Assembly (NCBI GenBank): GCA_902826035.1
Contig: CADEDG010000008.1
Location: forward strand, 1-48,030
From: an uncultured Alphaproteobacteria bacterium
GTDB taxonomy: Bacteria > Pseudomonadota > Alphaproteobacteria > Caulobacterales > Aquidulcibacteraceae
DNA length: 48,030 bases
Direction of reading: 5' to 3'
Every line of letters starts with the position of its first letter. Positions within the stretch are counted from its first letter, which is position 1. The notes beneath the pieces are model-generated. The model made no database searches, was not told where the DNA came from, and worked only from the letters and a program-made list of their open reading frames with translations. Both the position numbers and the translations under genes were made by a program. This document shows, piece after piece, positions 7,644-15,258 of the stretch.

Positions 7644-8411
7644 ATGAACGATCCTGACGACATACCGACCCCGACCGTGGAACGGGTCGCGATGATTGAA
7701 AGCCTCATGACCGCCCGTGCCACAGGCGACGTTACGGCAGATAATCGAGCCTATGAATTTCTGCGCCGCGAACTCATGGGCGACGCTTCAATCAAGGACC
7801 TGTTGCCACGGTTCGTCCGAACGCATCGAACGCTGAACTCGTTCTGGCCGTACATCCAAGGTGAAGCACCCTCATATGCGGGGCGCCGAAAGATTATCGC
7901 AGACGCATTCACGCCGCTCGTGGATCACCTTGAAGGCGTAGGGCGCACCCCCAGTGACGCGATTGCGTCCGACGCACTTCAAAGCTTCGACGCAGAGGGC
8001 GTTCACGCGGTTTGGCTCAAGGCACTTGCACGGCGCGAGACGGACCCAGAGGGCGCGATCACGATGGCGCGCACGCTGCTTGAGACCGTCACCAAACGCA
8101 TCCTCGATGAACTCGGTGACACCTACAGCGACACCGACGATTTGCCGAAGCTGTATTCGCGTGCGGCCACCGCTTTGAACCTCGCGCCGAACCAGCATTC
8201 GCTGGAGCCCATTAAGGCGATCCTCGGTGGCGCGATGAACCTCGTGAACGGCATCGGCACGTTGCGTAATCGAATGTCAGACGCTCATGGGCGCGGCGGC
8301 AAACTGCCGGTGAAGCCATCGCCCCGACATGCGAGCTTCGCGGTCAATACCGCGGGCGCCGTCGCCACCTTCTTGGTGGAGACGTACCTTGAGCGAGATC
8401 GCGTGCCATGA
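7644..8411 (+). CDS. Abortive-infection family protein (Abi_C-type)
   Basis: A 255-residue protein whose C-terminal half (about 125-250) matches the pattern of Abi_C domains: DPEGAITMARTLLETVTKRIL, then LPKLYSRAATALNL, then GIGTLRNRMSDAHGRG and a final AVNTAGAVATFLVETYL helix. The RNRxSDAHG segment resembles the RX4-6H motif of HEPN ribonucleases (R and H six residues apart), which would fit RNA cleavage as the toxic activity. That activity is an inference. The N-terminal half has no recognised domain. It stands alone, with about 200 bp of unassigned sequence upstream and no strong ribosome site before the ATG at 7644. Confidence 0.75.
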   Translation: MNDPDDIPTPTVERVAMIESLMTARATGDVTADNRAYEFLRRELMGDASIKDLLPRFVRTHRTLNSFWPYIQGEAPSYAGRRKIIADAFTPLVDHLEGVGRTPSDAIASDALQSFDAEGVHAVWLKALARRETDPEGAITMARTLLETVTKRILDELGDTYSDTDDLPKLYSRAATALNLAPNQHSLEPIKAILGGAMNLVNGIGTLRNRMSDAHGRGGKLPVKPSPRHASFAVNTAGAVATFLVETYLERDRVP

Positions 8412-8557
8412 CCGGGGTGCTTCTCCAAAACTGCTGAAATGGCGAGCCAGTCGATCCACGCTTGTCTGAATGTCCGTTATCGGGCGTCACAGCGCTGACG
8501 GCTGCTCTTGGGATGGATCGCCCTTGCCTTCAAACCTAGTGTCCATAAGCTGCCAAT

Positions 8558-9508
8558 ATGCGCGAAGAGTTGTTGGCCTGGATGGAGAGCTACCCAACGG
8601 ACCCCAGTTGGCGGGACGGCACCTTTGCCGGCGCACCAGCCGCTGCAATCGTCGGCAAGGCCGTACCCGACGCCATCAGAGCGACTGCGATAGCGGAGGG
8701 TTACGTCGTTCAGGGTAGTGCCGGCAAAGGTGATTGGACTCACACGCCGTGGGTTGCTGTGCTCGACCCCGCTGAGACTTCAACTGTCGAGGAGGGCATC
8801 TACGTCGTCTATCTTTTGAGCAAGGGCTGCGAGCGGCTCTATCTCACGCTCAATCAAGGCTGCACCACGCTGAAAGATGAGTCCGGTATTTCTGCGGCGC
8901 GCGCCGAGCTGTCACGACGATCGGCTGTTATGCGAGGTCGGCTGAAGCCAGAACGTCTGGAGGCTGCAAGCATTGATCTGAACACAAACGTTTGGCGAGC
9001 CGACCTCTACGAACATGGTGTCGTGCTTTCTACTGCTTACGACCACGCGAACCCGCCGAGCGATGAAGATCTCAAACGTGATCTCGAGGAGGCGCTTCGC
9101 CTCTACCGCTCGGCGTTGGACCAAGGTGGATGGGCAGCTGACGACCAGATTGCGGCGGAAGCGGCGGGAGAACTTGGCGAGGTTACGCTCACGCAGGCAA
9201 AACTCTATCGGCGTCATCGCCAAATTGAGCGCAATCCATCACATTCAAGATTGGTGAAGCAGATCCAGGGAACAGTGTGCAAAGGCTGCGGGAAGGACCC
9301 GGCTCAGACATACGGTCCGATTGCAGCAGGAATGGTGGACGCACACCACCTGCGGCCGTTATCCACTCTGGCGGCTGGCGAGCGTGTAACCTTCAATCCA
9401 CGAACTGATTTTGCAGTGCTGTGTCCAACCTGCCACCGCGTGATTCATAGGCTAGAGGATGCGGGCGACGTAGAAGCGCTCCGTGCGCTAATCTTGAGTT
9501 GCCCGTGA
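8558..9508 (+). CDS. McrB-N-like (DUF3578) plus HNH endonuclease
   Basis: A 316-residue protein that appears to fuse an N-terminal MrcB/DUF3578-like domain (about 1-170, including WVAVLDP and a YVVYLLSKGCERLYLTLNQG block) to a C-terminal HNH nuclease. The HNH part shows CKGCG near 240, DAHHLRPLS near 265 and LCPTCHRVIH near 290, giving two CxxC zinc pairs around the His pair. McrB N-terminal domains recognise modified DNA, so a stand-alone type IV restriction role is likely, but this is inferred. No AAA/GTPase McrB motor or McrC is present. It is the last gene of the defence island before the relaxase. Confidence 0.8.
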   Translation: MREELLAWMESYPTDPSWRDGTFAGAPAAAIVGKAVPDAIRATAIAEGYVVQGSAGKGDWTHTPWVAVLDPAETSTVEEGIYVVYLLSKGCERLYLTLNQGCTTLKDESGISAARAELSRRSAVMRGRLKPERLEAASIDLNTNVWRADLYEHGVVLSTAYDHANPPSDEDLKRDLEEALRLYRSALDQGGWAADDQIAAEAAGELGEVTLTQAKLYRRHRQIERNPSHSRLVKQIQGTVCKGCGKDPAQTYGPIAAGMVDAHHLRPLSTLAAGERVTFNPRTDFAVLCPTCHRVIHRLEDAGDVEALRALILSCP

Positions 9509-9596
9509 CATTCGCAACCGGCGCTTTTCGGCCAGCGGAGGTCTGCTTACGGGCAGGGCGAGTGTAGGGTCCGCAAATGGGATAATTCGCCATTTT

Positions 9597-10814
9597 CTAT
9601 CGCCCCAATAGCCCGCGCGAAATCTGTTCGATGACCTTTGTTGGGGCAGATCGGCCTTGGACAGAGCGTTCCCGCATAACACGCTTGCGAATATCCAGGT
9701 GCAGCTCCATCGCTTGCAGCTGATCGCGCCAGTCCGGGGTGAACGCCAGCACATTGCGCTTCACCTCACGCGCGAGGCCCATGCGTTGCAGTTCGCGCGC
9801 GCGGGCTTTGAGCGCGAGGGTCGTGGACGGGTCGCCGGTCGGCGCGGCCAGATGCGCGATGCGGATTGTGCCGTTCTCGGGCAGCTGCGCTTCGATCATG
9901 CGGTCGAGCCGGGTTGGCGCGTGGCGGGTCACCTCGCGGCTGAGCGCCTGGCGTTCGTCGGCGGCGGTGCGCGCGCCCAGCCATTCGGTCGCCACGTCGC
10001 GAGCGATGCCCCGGAAACCATGCTTCACGAAATCCTTGGGCAGCACCAGGTCCTGACCGTTGGCGCGCCGCCCGCGGGTGATAATGTGGGTATGCGGGTT
10101 GTCGGTGTCGTGGTGGTCGACCGCGACCCATTGCAGTTCAGTGCCGATCGCCGCGCCCGCGCGCGCCATCACCTCGCGTGTATAGGCCGGCAAGTCGGCG
10201 AGCTTGGCGCCGTTCTCCGCGCTCAGCACGACGCGGAAATGGCGCTTGTCCGATCGCGCCCAGGCCTCGGCGCGGGTTGCGCCGTCCACGCCGTGGCTCT
10301 GGGCGTCGTAGAAGACGGGCGCCTCGGCCTGGCCTCGTGACAGATAGTCGGCGTGCGCTTCGGCTTGGCGTTCGGCGTCGCGCCGCGCATCCGTGCGCTC
10401 AGTACGCCCTTCGCGGTCATGGTCACGCAGGTCGTCGCGGGTCGCGGCGTCGCGGGCCACATAGGCGGCATGCGCCTTCAAACCGGCGCCGCCACCGGAA
10501 GTGTGGTTGAAGTAATGAACTTTCACCACGACGCGCTGGCGCGTGTCGAAGCTCGCCGGCGCCAACGCCGCATCCTTGCCGCCATGGTTGCGCTGAAGTG
10601 CGGCGCGCTTGTCCAGCATGCTCGACAATTTCTTGCCGCTGGCGCTGCCACCGCCGCCTGATCGGCCGCGCCCTTCCTTGACCTTGCCGACGAGTCGGTC
10701 GTGATCTGCGGGCGCTGCCTTCAGCGTTTTGGCGCCAAGGAATTGATCTCGTCCAATCGCCTGGGAAGCGAGCCACGAAGAGCGCAGCAATTGATCAAAG
10801 CTGGTCGCGCTCAT
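9597..10814 (-). CDS. VirD2-like relaxase, C-terminally short
   Basis: The conjugative relaxase that nicks oriT and is led into the recipient. A basic N-terminal part is followed by VHYFNH and a Tyr-containing AHAAYVARD segment (probable nicking Tyr), then FRVVLSAENG and the metal-binding DHHDTDNPHTHI motif. Relatives of this type usually continue with a DUF3363 region to well over 600 residues; this one stops after LDIRKRVMRERS and a short tail, at about 405 residues. No continuation was found in another frame before the neighbouring HNH gene. The ATG at 10814 (MSATSFDQ) is chosen over a TTG at 10916 and an ATG at 10850. All are plausible. A GC-rich inverted repeat lies just upstream of it. 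Confidence 0.82.
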   Translation of the reverse strand: MSATSFDQLLRSSWLASQAIGRDQFLGAKTLKAAPADHDRLVGKVKEGRGRSGGGGSASGKKLSSMLDKRAALQRNHGGKDAALAPASFDTRQRVVVKVHYFNHTSGGGAGLKAHAAYVARDAATRDDLRDHDREGRTERTDARRDAERQAEAHADYLSRGQAEAPVFYDAQSHGVDGATRAEAWARSDKRHFRVVLSAENGAKLADLPAYTREVMARAGAAIGTELQWVAVDHHDTDNPHTHIITRGRRANGQDLVLPKDFVKHGFRGIARDVATEWLGARTAADERQALSREVTRHAPTRLDRMIEAQLPENGTIRIAHLAAPTGDPSTTLALKARARELQRMGLAREVKRNVLAFTPDWRDQLQAMELHLDIRKRVMRERSVQGRSAPTKVIEQISRGLLGR

Positions 10815-10854
10815 GTTTGCGCAGCGCTCCCAACGCTGTGAGCGCTGCATTGTA

Positions 10855-10898
10855 ACGCGACCCGCGCCGCGACCTGCGAGCATGTACGCGGGTCGCGT
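10855..10898. promoter_or_regulatory. 12-bp inverted repeat upstream of the relaxase; candidate oriT
   Basis: ACGCGACCCGCG at 10855-10866 pairs perfectly with CGCGGGTCGCGT at 10887-10898. Further right, CGACC-GCA-GGTCG at 10927-10939 forms a small hairpin, and CGACCTGCG at 10870-10878 is repeated inverted at 10931-10939. Such nested repeats beside a relaxase gene are typical of an oriT or of relaxase autoregulation. No nic consensus can be assigned with confidence. Confidence 0.5.
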
Positions 10899-11052
10899 GT
10901 GAGCCTTGCGCTGCAAGCGTTTGCCGCGACCGCAGGTCGTCTCTTATCTAGCCCTAAGACCTTTTCGTGACCTTCCATGCAATGAGTGTATCAAAACCCA
11001 TGTGCTGAACGGCATCAGATACACTCTGCAGGTGAGCTTGGAATTCGCGCAA

Positions 11053-11433
11053 TCAGTGCGTTTGCATTCGTCGGCGGAGCACAAGCCCAGCGCCCAATAG
11101 GCCGGTACACGCCATCGTCAGTACCAGCGCGGTCGGTGAAACGAACTCGTGCAATGCCGAAAATGTGAGCCAGGCGCTCACCGTCATCGCAGCGAGAAGT
11201 TCAGCGCCAACAACAGATATTCGGAGCAACCGGGACCCCGATGCCGCCAACGCGTCCAGGATACCGGCCGCCAAACACAGCGCCAAGAACCCCGCCGCGC
11301 AGGTCGCCCACGGGTCGCGCGTCAATTCCAAAGTGAGTAAGCCGACGCCGATGCCAAAGGCTGCCGGCGCCGCGCGGCGTATCAAGGCGGCGCAGATTAG
11401 GACAAAGGCGGCAAGGACCAGAACAAGCAGCAA
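11053..11433 (-). CDS. Small integral membrane protein of the transfer region
   Basis: A 126-residue very hydrophobic protein with about four membrane helices (near 2-20, 25-60, 72-95 and 100-120) and a basic tail ending RRRMQTH. The function is not recognised. It lies 45 bp downstream of the TraF-type peptidase in the same direction and upstream of the relaxase, so it probably belongs to the transfer module. The start is a TTG at 11433 supported by GGAGA seven bases upstream. About 240 bp between it and the relaxase hold the inverted repeats. Confidence 0.6.
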   Translation of the reverse strand: MLLVLVLAAFVLICAALIRRAAPAAFGIGVGLLTLELTRDPWATCAAGFLALCLAAGILDALAASGSRLLRISVVGAELLAAMTVSAWLTFSALHEFVSPTALVLTMACTGLLGAGLVLRRRMQTH

Positions 11434-11478
11434 GGGCGTTCTCCGCTGGCGGAATCGTCGCGGGCGTTCGCGCGCCCG

Positions 11479-12003
11479 TCAAGGGGAGAGCGGGCGCAGC
11501 GGACGCCAGATTCCTTCGATCAGATCAAGCGCGGTCAGTCCCCAATAACGGCCATCGAAACTGTCCGGCGTGTCTCCGAGCAGGAACAACTCGTCGCCGG
11601 ATAGCGTGCGGCAGCCGGACCAGGTCGGCAATCGGCGTCCAGCCGAGTCGCGTTCGGCGCGGTGCGCCACAATTATGGCGTCGATGCGGATCACGGTCCC
11701 GCTCGCGCACACGACCTGCCCACGGGTCGCGGCGACCCGCTTGATGAACCTGTCCCCTGGGTCGGCGAAATCCCGCGCGGTCGCGTAAGCGCCGGCCACG
11801 TCGACGGCGCGCACGGTGACGATCGCGCCGGCTTCGACCGGCGCATCGATGCGCGCGTAGAAGCCCGGCGCTATCGACGGGCTGGGGTTGTAGAGGATGC
11901 GATCGGGAATCCCGAGCACGGCGGCGGCGACCAGCACGAGCACTGGCGCGGCGACAATAGCCGCGATGGCTTGGAGCGATAGAGTATGCGGCCGGACGGG
12001 CAT
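11479..12003 (-). CDS. traF: TraF-type S26 family peptidase
   Basis: A 174-residue inner-membrane serine protease with one N-terminal helix (about 11-31). The catalytic pair is visible: Ser43 in NPSPSIAPGFY and Lys89 in RFIKRVAA, the same arrangement as in RP4 TraF, which matures and cyclises the TrbC pilin. The late block LLGDTPDSFDGRYWG is also family-typical. The trbC pilin gene of this element lies 20 kb away on the other strand. The ATG at 12003 begins just before the membrane helix; the longer frame to 12165 would add a basic region and overlap the divergent GFA gene. Confidence 0.82.
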   Translation of the reverse strand: MPVRPHTLSLQAIAAIVAAPVLVLVAAAVLGIPDRILYNPSPSIAPGFYARIDAPVEAGAIVTVRAVDVAGAYATARDFADPGDRFIKRVAATRGQVVCASGTVIRIDAIIVAHRAERDSAGRRLPTWSGCRTLSGDELFLLGDTPDSFDGRYWGLTALDLIEGIWRPLRPLSP

Positions 12004-12053
12004 GAGTCGCCGCCAGCAAGTCCGGCGCCGCGTGATTGTCGCCGCCGCCGGAG

Positions 12054-12089
12054 CGCGACCCGTCAACGGGTCGCGGGTCGTTTGCGACC
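12054..12089. promoter_or_regulatory. Hairpin pair between traF and the GFA gene
   Basis: CGCGACCCGT (12054-12063) and ACGGGTCGCG (12066-12075) form a 10-bp stem with a 2-base gap. Directly after, GGTCG (12076-12080) pairs with CGACC (12085-12089). The CGACCC core is shared with the repeat upstream of the relaxase. The location in a divergent spacer suits an operator. Confidence 0.5.
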
Positions 12090-12148
12090 TGCGAGGCTTT
12101 CGTTGTACGAGGTGAAATTCAAGGCGGGGTTTGATCGGAGGGTAAGTC

Positions 12149-12565
12149 ATGACGCAGGCGTTCACAGGCGGGTGCCTCTGCGGGGCGGTTCGCTACAGCT
12201 GTAGCGCCGAGCCTATGATGGCTGGGCATTGTCATTGCGAAGATTGCCGCCGCTCAAGCGGCACGGGCCATTGCTCGCACCTGATCGTGCCCGAAGCGGG
12301 CGTAACGATAACGGGTGTGACTAAAGGCTACGACCGGCCCGCCGATAGCGGCCATGTGGTCAGCCGCCATTTCTGTCCTGAGTGCGGCGCGCCAGTGTTT
12401 TCTCGGAACTCTGGCATGGCGGGCATGGTCGCCCTGCGCGCGTCGAGCCTCGACGATCTTGAGGTGTTCAAGCCGCAAATGCATGTCTACGCCGCCCGCG
12501 CTGCAAGCTGGGATCGCCCTGGCGAGGGCCTGCCCTCGTTCGACACCATGCCGCCGGGCATGTAG
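12149..12565 (+). CDS. GFA family protein (CENP-V/GFA zinc domain)
   Basis: A 138-residue GFA-fold protein. The zinc-binding cysteines stand in the usual groups: GCLCGAVRY at the N-terminus, GHCHCEDCRRSSG near 30 and FCPECGAPVFS near 75. The family was named for glutathione-dependent formaldehyde-activating enzyme, but most members have no proven activity. The start at 12149 has GGAGGGT seven bases upstream. It is cargo lying divergent from traF and followed by the MmcQ/YjbR gene 38 bp later, so the two may form a small operon. Confidence 0.88.
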   Translation: MTQAFTGGCLCGAVRYSCSAEPMMAGHCHCEDCRRSSGTGHCSHLIVPEAGVTITGVTKGYDRPADSGHVVSRHFCPECGAPVFSRNSGMAGMVALRASSLDDLEVFKPQMHVYAARAASWDRPGEGLPSFDTMPPGM

Positions 12566-12603
12566 ACCAATCTGAAGTTTGGCATTCGCGCGGTACCTGC
12601 GGC

Positions 12604-12984
12604 ATGGGAAAACGCGACCTGGATCATGTGCGCAAGATTGCTCTGGCGTTTCCCGCTGTTAGCGAGCGCCTGAGCCACGGCGCGCCTTGCTTCTTCATCG
12701 AGGGCAAACGCCCGCTCTGTTACTATCATGACGATCATCGCCGCGATGGACGGATATCAATTTGGTGCCCGGCGACGCCGGATGTTCAAGACGCCATGGT
12801 GCGTGTCGATCCAGAACGATTCTTTCGGCCCGTGACGAGCAGCGCTGGGGTTTTCAGCGATTGGCTGGGCGTTTTCCTGGACGTTAGCGAGGGACCGGAC
12901 TGGAAAGAGATCGCGGCGATCCTAGAGCGCTCCTATCGCGCCGTCGCGCCGCGCCGGCTCGTCGCTCAACTCAGGTCGAGTTGA
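12604..12984 (+). CDS. MmcQ/YjbR family protein
   Basis: A 126-residue protein of the MmcQ/YjbR fold (CyaY-like DNA-binding superfamily). Typical features are the N-terminal helix VRKIALAFPAVSERLSHGAPCFFI, the ISIWCPATPDVQDAMV strand-helix and the C-terminal SYRAVAPRRLVAQL helix. Cellular role is unknown for most members. Its last 63 bases overlap the 3' end of the convergent ardC gene. That is unusual for two unrelated genes and suggests insertion of the GFA-MmcQ pair with readthrough into the ardC end. Confidence 0.85.
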   Translation: MGKRDLDHVRKIALAFPAVSERLSHGAPCFFIEGKRPLCYYHDDHRRDGRISIWCPATPDVQDAMVRVDPERFFRPVTSSAGVFSDWLGVFLDVSEGPDWKEIAAILERSYRAVAPRRLVAQLRSS

Positions 12985-13863
12985 CCAAGCCGTGCGTTGC
13001 TGTGCGTGCATCCAATCGGCGGCTTGCTGGGCTTTCGACGCGGCGGTGAAGATGGCGCGCGGATCGGCTTTCAACGCGTCCGCCCACGACGCAATATACG
13101 CGGCGTGATCGGCGCGCGGCTCGTGGGCGAGGCCGAGGTCGGCGAGGATGAAACTGGCCGTCAATTCGGCGACCGCTTCCTCCATGCTGTACGAGAAAGA
13201 GCCGAAGCGCCCGGTGAGGTCGCGCGCCAGCCGATCCCTGTGGCCGGATGCATGGGAATGTTCGTGCGCGCTCACGGAGACGGCAGAGACTGCATCCTTG
13301 AAGCGCTCGAACGGCGGCAGGTGCACGGTGTCGGTGGCGGGGGAATAATACGCCATGTCGCCGCCGATGATGGTCGGCACTTTGAGCGCGGCGATGAAAG
13401 CGTCGGCGTGGGCGATGCGTTCGCTTTCGGGCAGGCGCGGGGTTTCCGGCGCGATATAGCCATCCACCTGCGCGATATTGAACAGCGAAAAGCCGCGCGC
13501 AAACATGCGTGGGCGGCGAGTGGCCTGTTCGTCATTGCCGGCATCGCTTTCGTCGCCGGTGCGCTTCCAGAACACGCCTAGCGTCGCGCGTTCGCCCTTG
13601 CGCACTTGCGCGCCGAGTTTCTCCCAACAGCGATAGGTTCCCCAAAGCCCTTGGGCATAGCTTGCGTGTTCGGCGGCGGCCCAGAGCGCCAAGATGTTTA
13701 GCCCGCGATAGGCAATGCCGGTGGCGACGTTGACGGGACGCGCGGTGGGGCTGCCGTCGTGATGCCACGGCATGCGCCATGTGTCGGCGCCGCGTTCGAT
13801 GGCGGCGAGAATGTCGGCGGTGATGCGCTCGTAAATGTTGGCGCGCTGCGATGCGTGTTTCAT
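12922..13863 (-). CDS. ardC: ArdC-like antirestriction protein (ssDNA-binding plus metallopeptidase)
   Basis: A 313-residue protein with an N-terminal ArdC ssDNA-binding domain (ANIYERITADILAAIERG, then RPVNVATGIAYRGLN, LGVFWK) and a C-terminal zincin-like domain. The zinc site is HEHSH at 200-204 with a further Glu in MEEAVAELTASF. ArdC proteins enter recipients with the transferred strand and protect it from restriction. The gene follows ssb by about 90 bp on the same strand, so both are likely expressed early after transfer. Its C-terminal tail (after about 290) overlaps the convergent MmcQ gene by 63 bp and may be an aberrant extension. Confidence 0.88.
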   Translation of the reverse strand: MKHASQRANIYERITADILAAIERGADTWRMPWHHDGSPTARPVNVATGIAYRGLNILALWAAAEHASYAQGLWGTYRCWEKLGAQVRKGERATLGVFWKRTGDESDAGNDEQATRRPRMFARGFSLFNIAQVDGYIAPETPRLPESERIAHADAFIAALKVPTIIGGDMAYYSPATDTVHLPPFERFKDAVSAVSVSAHEHSHASGHRDRLARDLTGRFGSFSYSMEEAVAELTASFILADLGLAHEPRADHAAYIASWADALKADPRAIFTAASKAQQAADWMHAQQRTAWSTRPELSDEPARRDGAIGAL

Positions 13864-13955
13864 GGACGTGATCCTGGGTTCGCGCGCCAGCGGCGCGGCG
13901 TTGGGTTCGAAGGAAGGAAGCGACCGCGCCCGGTGAGGCGCGGTCGTGAGCGAGA

Positions 13956-14315
13956 TCAGGCGGCGGCTTCAGCCGGTTCGGCGGGCGCGGCGGCTTTCGC
14001 CTTGGGCGCCTTGGCCTTTGAGTGCCGTTGGAAGCGGGTGATCTCGAAAGTGTGGTCGTAGATGCGCTTGCCATCGACTTCGCGCACGCGCGGGACGATC
14101 CGGCCATCGAGGGTGACCGATTGGCCCTTCTCGAGTTCGGTCAGCATTTGCGTGTTGAGCGCGGCGTCGAACGAGACGCAGCTCAGCCATTCGGTGGCGG
14201 TCCATTGGCCGTCGCGGCCTTCGACCAGGCGGTCGGCGGCGAGCGAAATGCGAAGGGTGTTCTTCTGCAGTTCTTGGATGCGGCCGATGCGGCCTTGGAG
14301 CGTGAAGCGGAACAT
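13956..14315 (-). CDS. ssb: Single-stranded DNA-binding protein (element-encoded)
   Basis: A 119-residue OB-fold protein starting MFRFTLQGRIGRIQEL, with the SSB-like WLSCVSFDAALNTQML segment and an RIYDHTFEITRFQRH strand. The tail is Ala/Lys/Pro-rich and ends PAEAAA, without the acidic DDIPF tip of chromosomal SSBs, as is common in element-encoded versions. The ATG at 14315 is chosen because GGGAGAAA lies seven bases upstream; frames extending to 14423 or beyond have no family match. It precedes ardC in the same direction. Confidence 0.75.
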   Translation of the reverse strand: MFRFTLQGRIGRIQELQKNTLRISLAADRLVEGRDGQWTATEWLSCVSFDAALNTQMLTELEKGQSVTLDGRIVPRVREVDGKRIYDHTFEITRFQRHSKAKAPKAKAAAPAEPAEAAA

Positions 14316-14810
14316 AAGTGTTTCTCCCGTGAAGCCGGAAGCCCGGCGTGCTCGCGGGGACCATTCCCGCGATGGGAATGCGGACGCATGGGCGCCAAGC
14401 GGCGCGCGCAAGGGTCGTGGCACACGACCGCAGGCTTGCCCTTGCGCGGGACGCGGCCCATGCGATGAGCCATGACCAGAGAGCGGGATGGGGAACGCGG
14501 AGCGCGTGGCGCGCGGAGCGGGAGGGACGCTCGTTCGCCGACTCCGGGCCGCTTTGGAGGCGATCCAGAGATGCGGTCAACTCGCGCATCCGTCTGCTTG
14601 AATAGGAGGACAAATCTCGTCGCCACAGGAGCGCAACACGCGATCTCAGGCACGCCGAACGCGATTCTCCGGGCGCGACTGGAAACCAAGGGAATCCAAG
14701 CGGAACAGCGGAATTGTTGATAGCGCTGGCCCAAGTCCCCGTAGGCGAACTAGGCTCAACTAGCGCTTGGTCGTCGTGACGCAAAAATACACCGGCGCGC
14801 TGCAGCGACG
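14316..14810. other. Non-coding spacer between ssb and the MerR gene
   Basis: About 500 bases without a supportable gene; several long frames here are high-GC artefacts with no domain. The main structure is a 10-bp inverted repeat, CGCGCAAGGG at 14405-14414 and CCCTTGCGCG at 14439-14448. It encloses a second stem, GGTCGTG (14413-14419) with CACGACC (14423-14429). The two stems share bases and are mutually exclusive at the edge. This is a candidate regulatory leader for ssb-ardC or a second origin-of-transfer-like structure. Confidence 0.5.
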
Positions 14811-15251
14811 CTAGGCGCCGAGCCGACCGATGGGCAGCTCATGCTCGTGATCGCAAAGCGCATGATCGCCGAGAGATTCGATGATTCTGCACTCGGCTGC
14901 GGGGCCTCCTGCGCAGGCCCCGATCATGCGCGTCAGTTCGTGTTGAAGCGCTCGCAATTGGTCGATGCGCGCGCGAACGGAATTGAGGTGCATGACCGCG
15001 ATACGATCAGCGTTTGTACACGGACGCTCAGGATGATCGGCGAGGTCCAGCAAGGATCGGATGTCGCCCAATTCGAATCCGAGGGCGCGCGCATGCCGAA
15101 TAAAACCGAGCCGGCGCACCTCGCGATCCGAGTATAGCCTGCGCCCGCTTGCGGTTCGTGGCGGCGGGGCGATCAATCCTTGCTGCTCATAGAACCGGAT
15201 GGTCGGGACCTTAAGTCCGGTCCGCTTGGCGACTTGGCCGATAGGCTGCAT
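14811..15251 (-). CDS. MerR family heavy-metal-responsive regulator
   Basis: A 146-residue MerR protein: winged HTH (about 1-70, IGQVAKRTGLKVPTIRFYEQQGLI), coiled-coil dimer helix, then a metal loop. Cysteines are at 78, 113, 121 and 133, with a His-rich end (CDHEHE). C78 and C113 fit the positions used by ZntR/CadR/PbrR-type sensors for Zn, Cd or Pb, not the CxxxxxxxxC loop of CueR alone. It is divergent from the ICMT-ATPase-Czc genes and shares with them a spacer that holds a palindromic operator. It should activate those genes on metal binding. Metal preference is inferred from sequence and neighbours. Confidence 0.88.
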   Translation of the reverse strand: MQPIGQVAKRTGLKVPTIRFYEQQGLIAPPPRTASGRRLYSDREVRRLGFIRHARALGFELGDIRSLLDLADHPERPCTNADRIAVMHLNSVRARIDQLRALQHELTRMIGACAGGPAAECRIIESLGDHALCDHEHELPIGRLGA

Positions 15252-15258
15252 GGGGGGC

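Noticed and set aside
13969..14784. Long minus-strand frame overlapping ssb and the ssb-MerR spacer
   Set aside because: It is in a different frame from the OB-fold protein, has no family features, and lacks a ribosome site.
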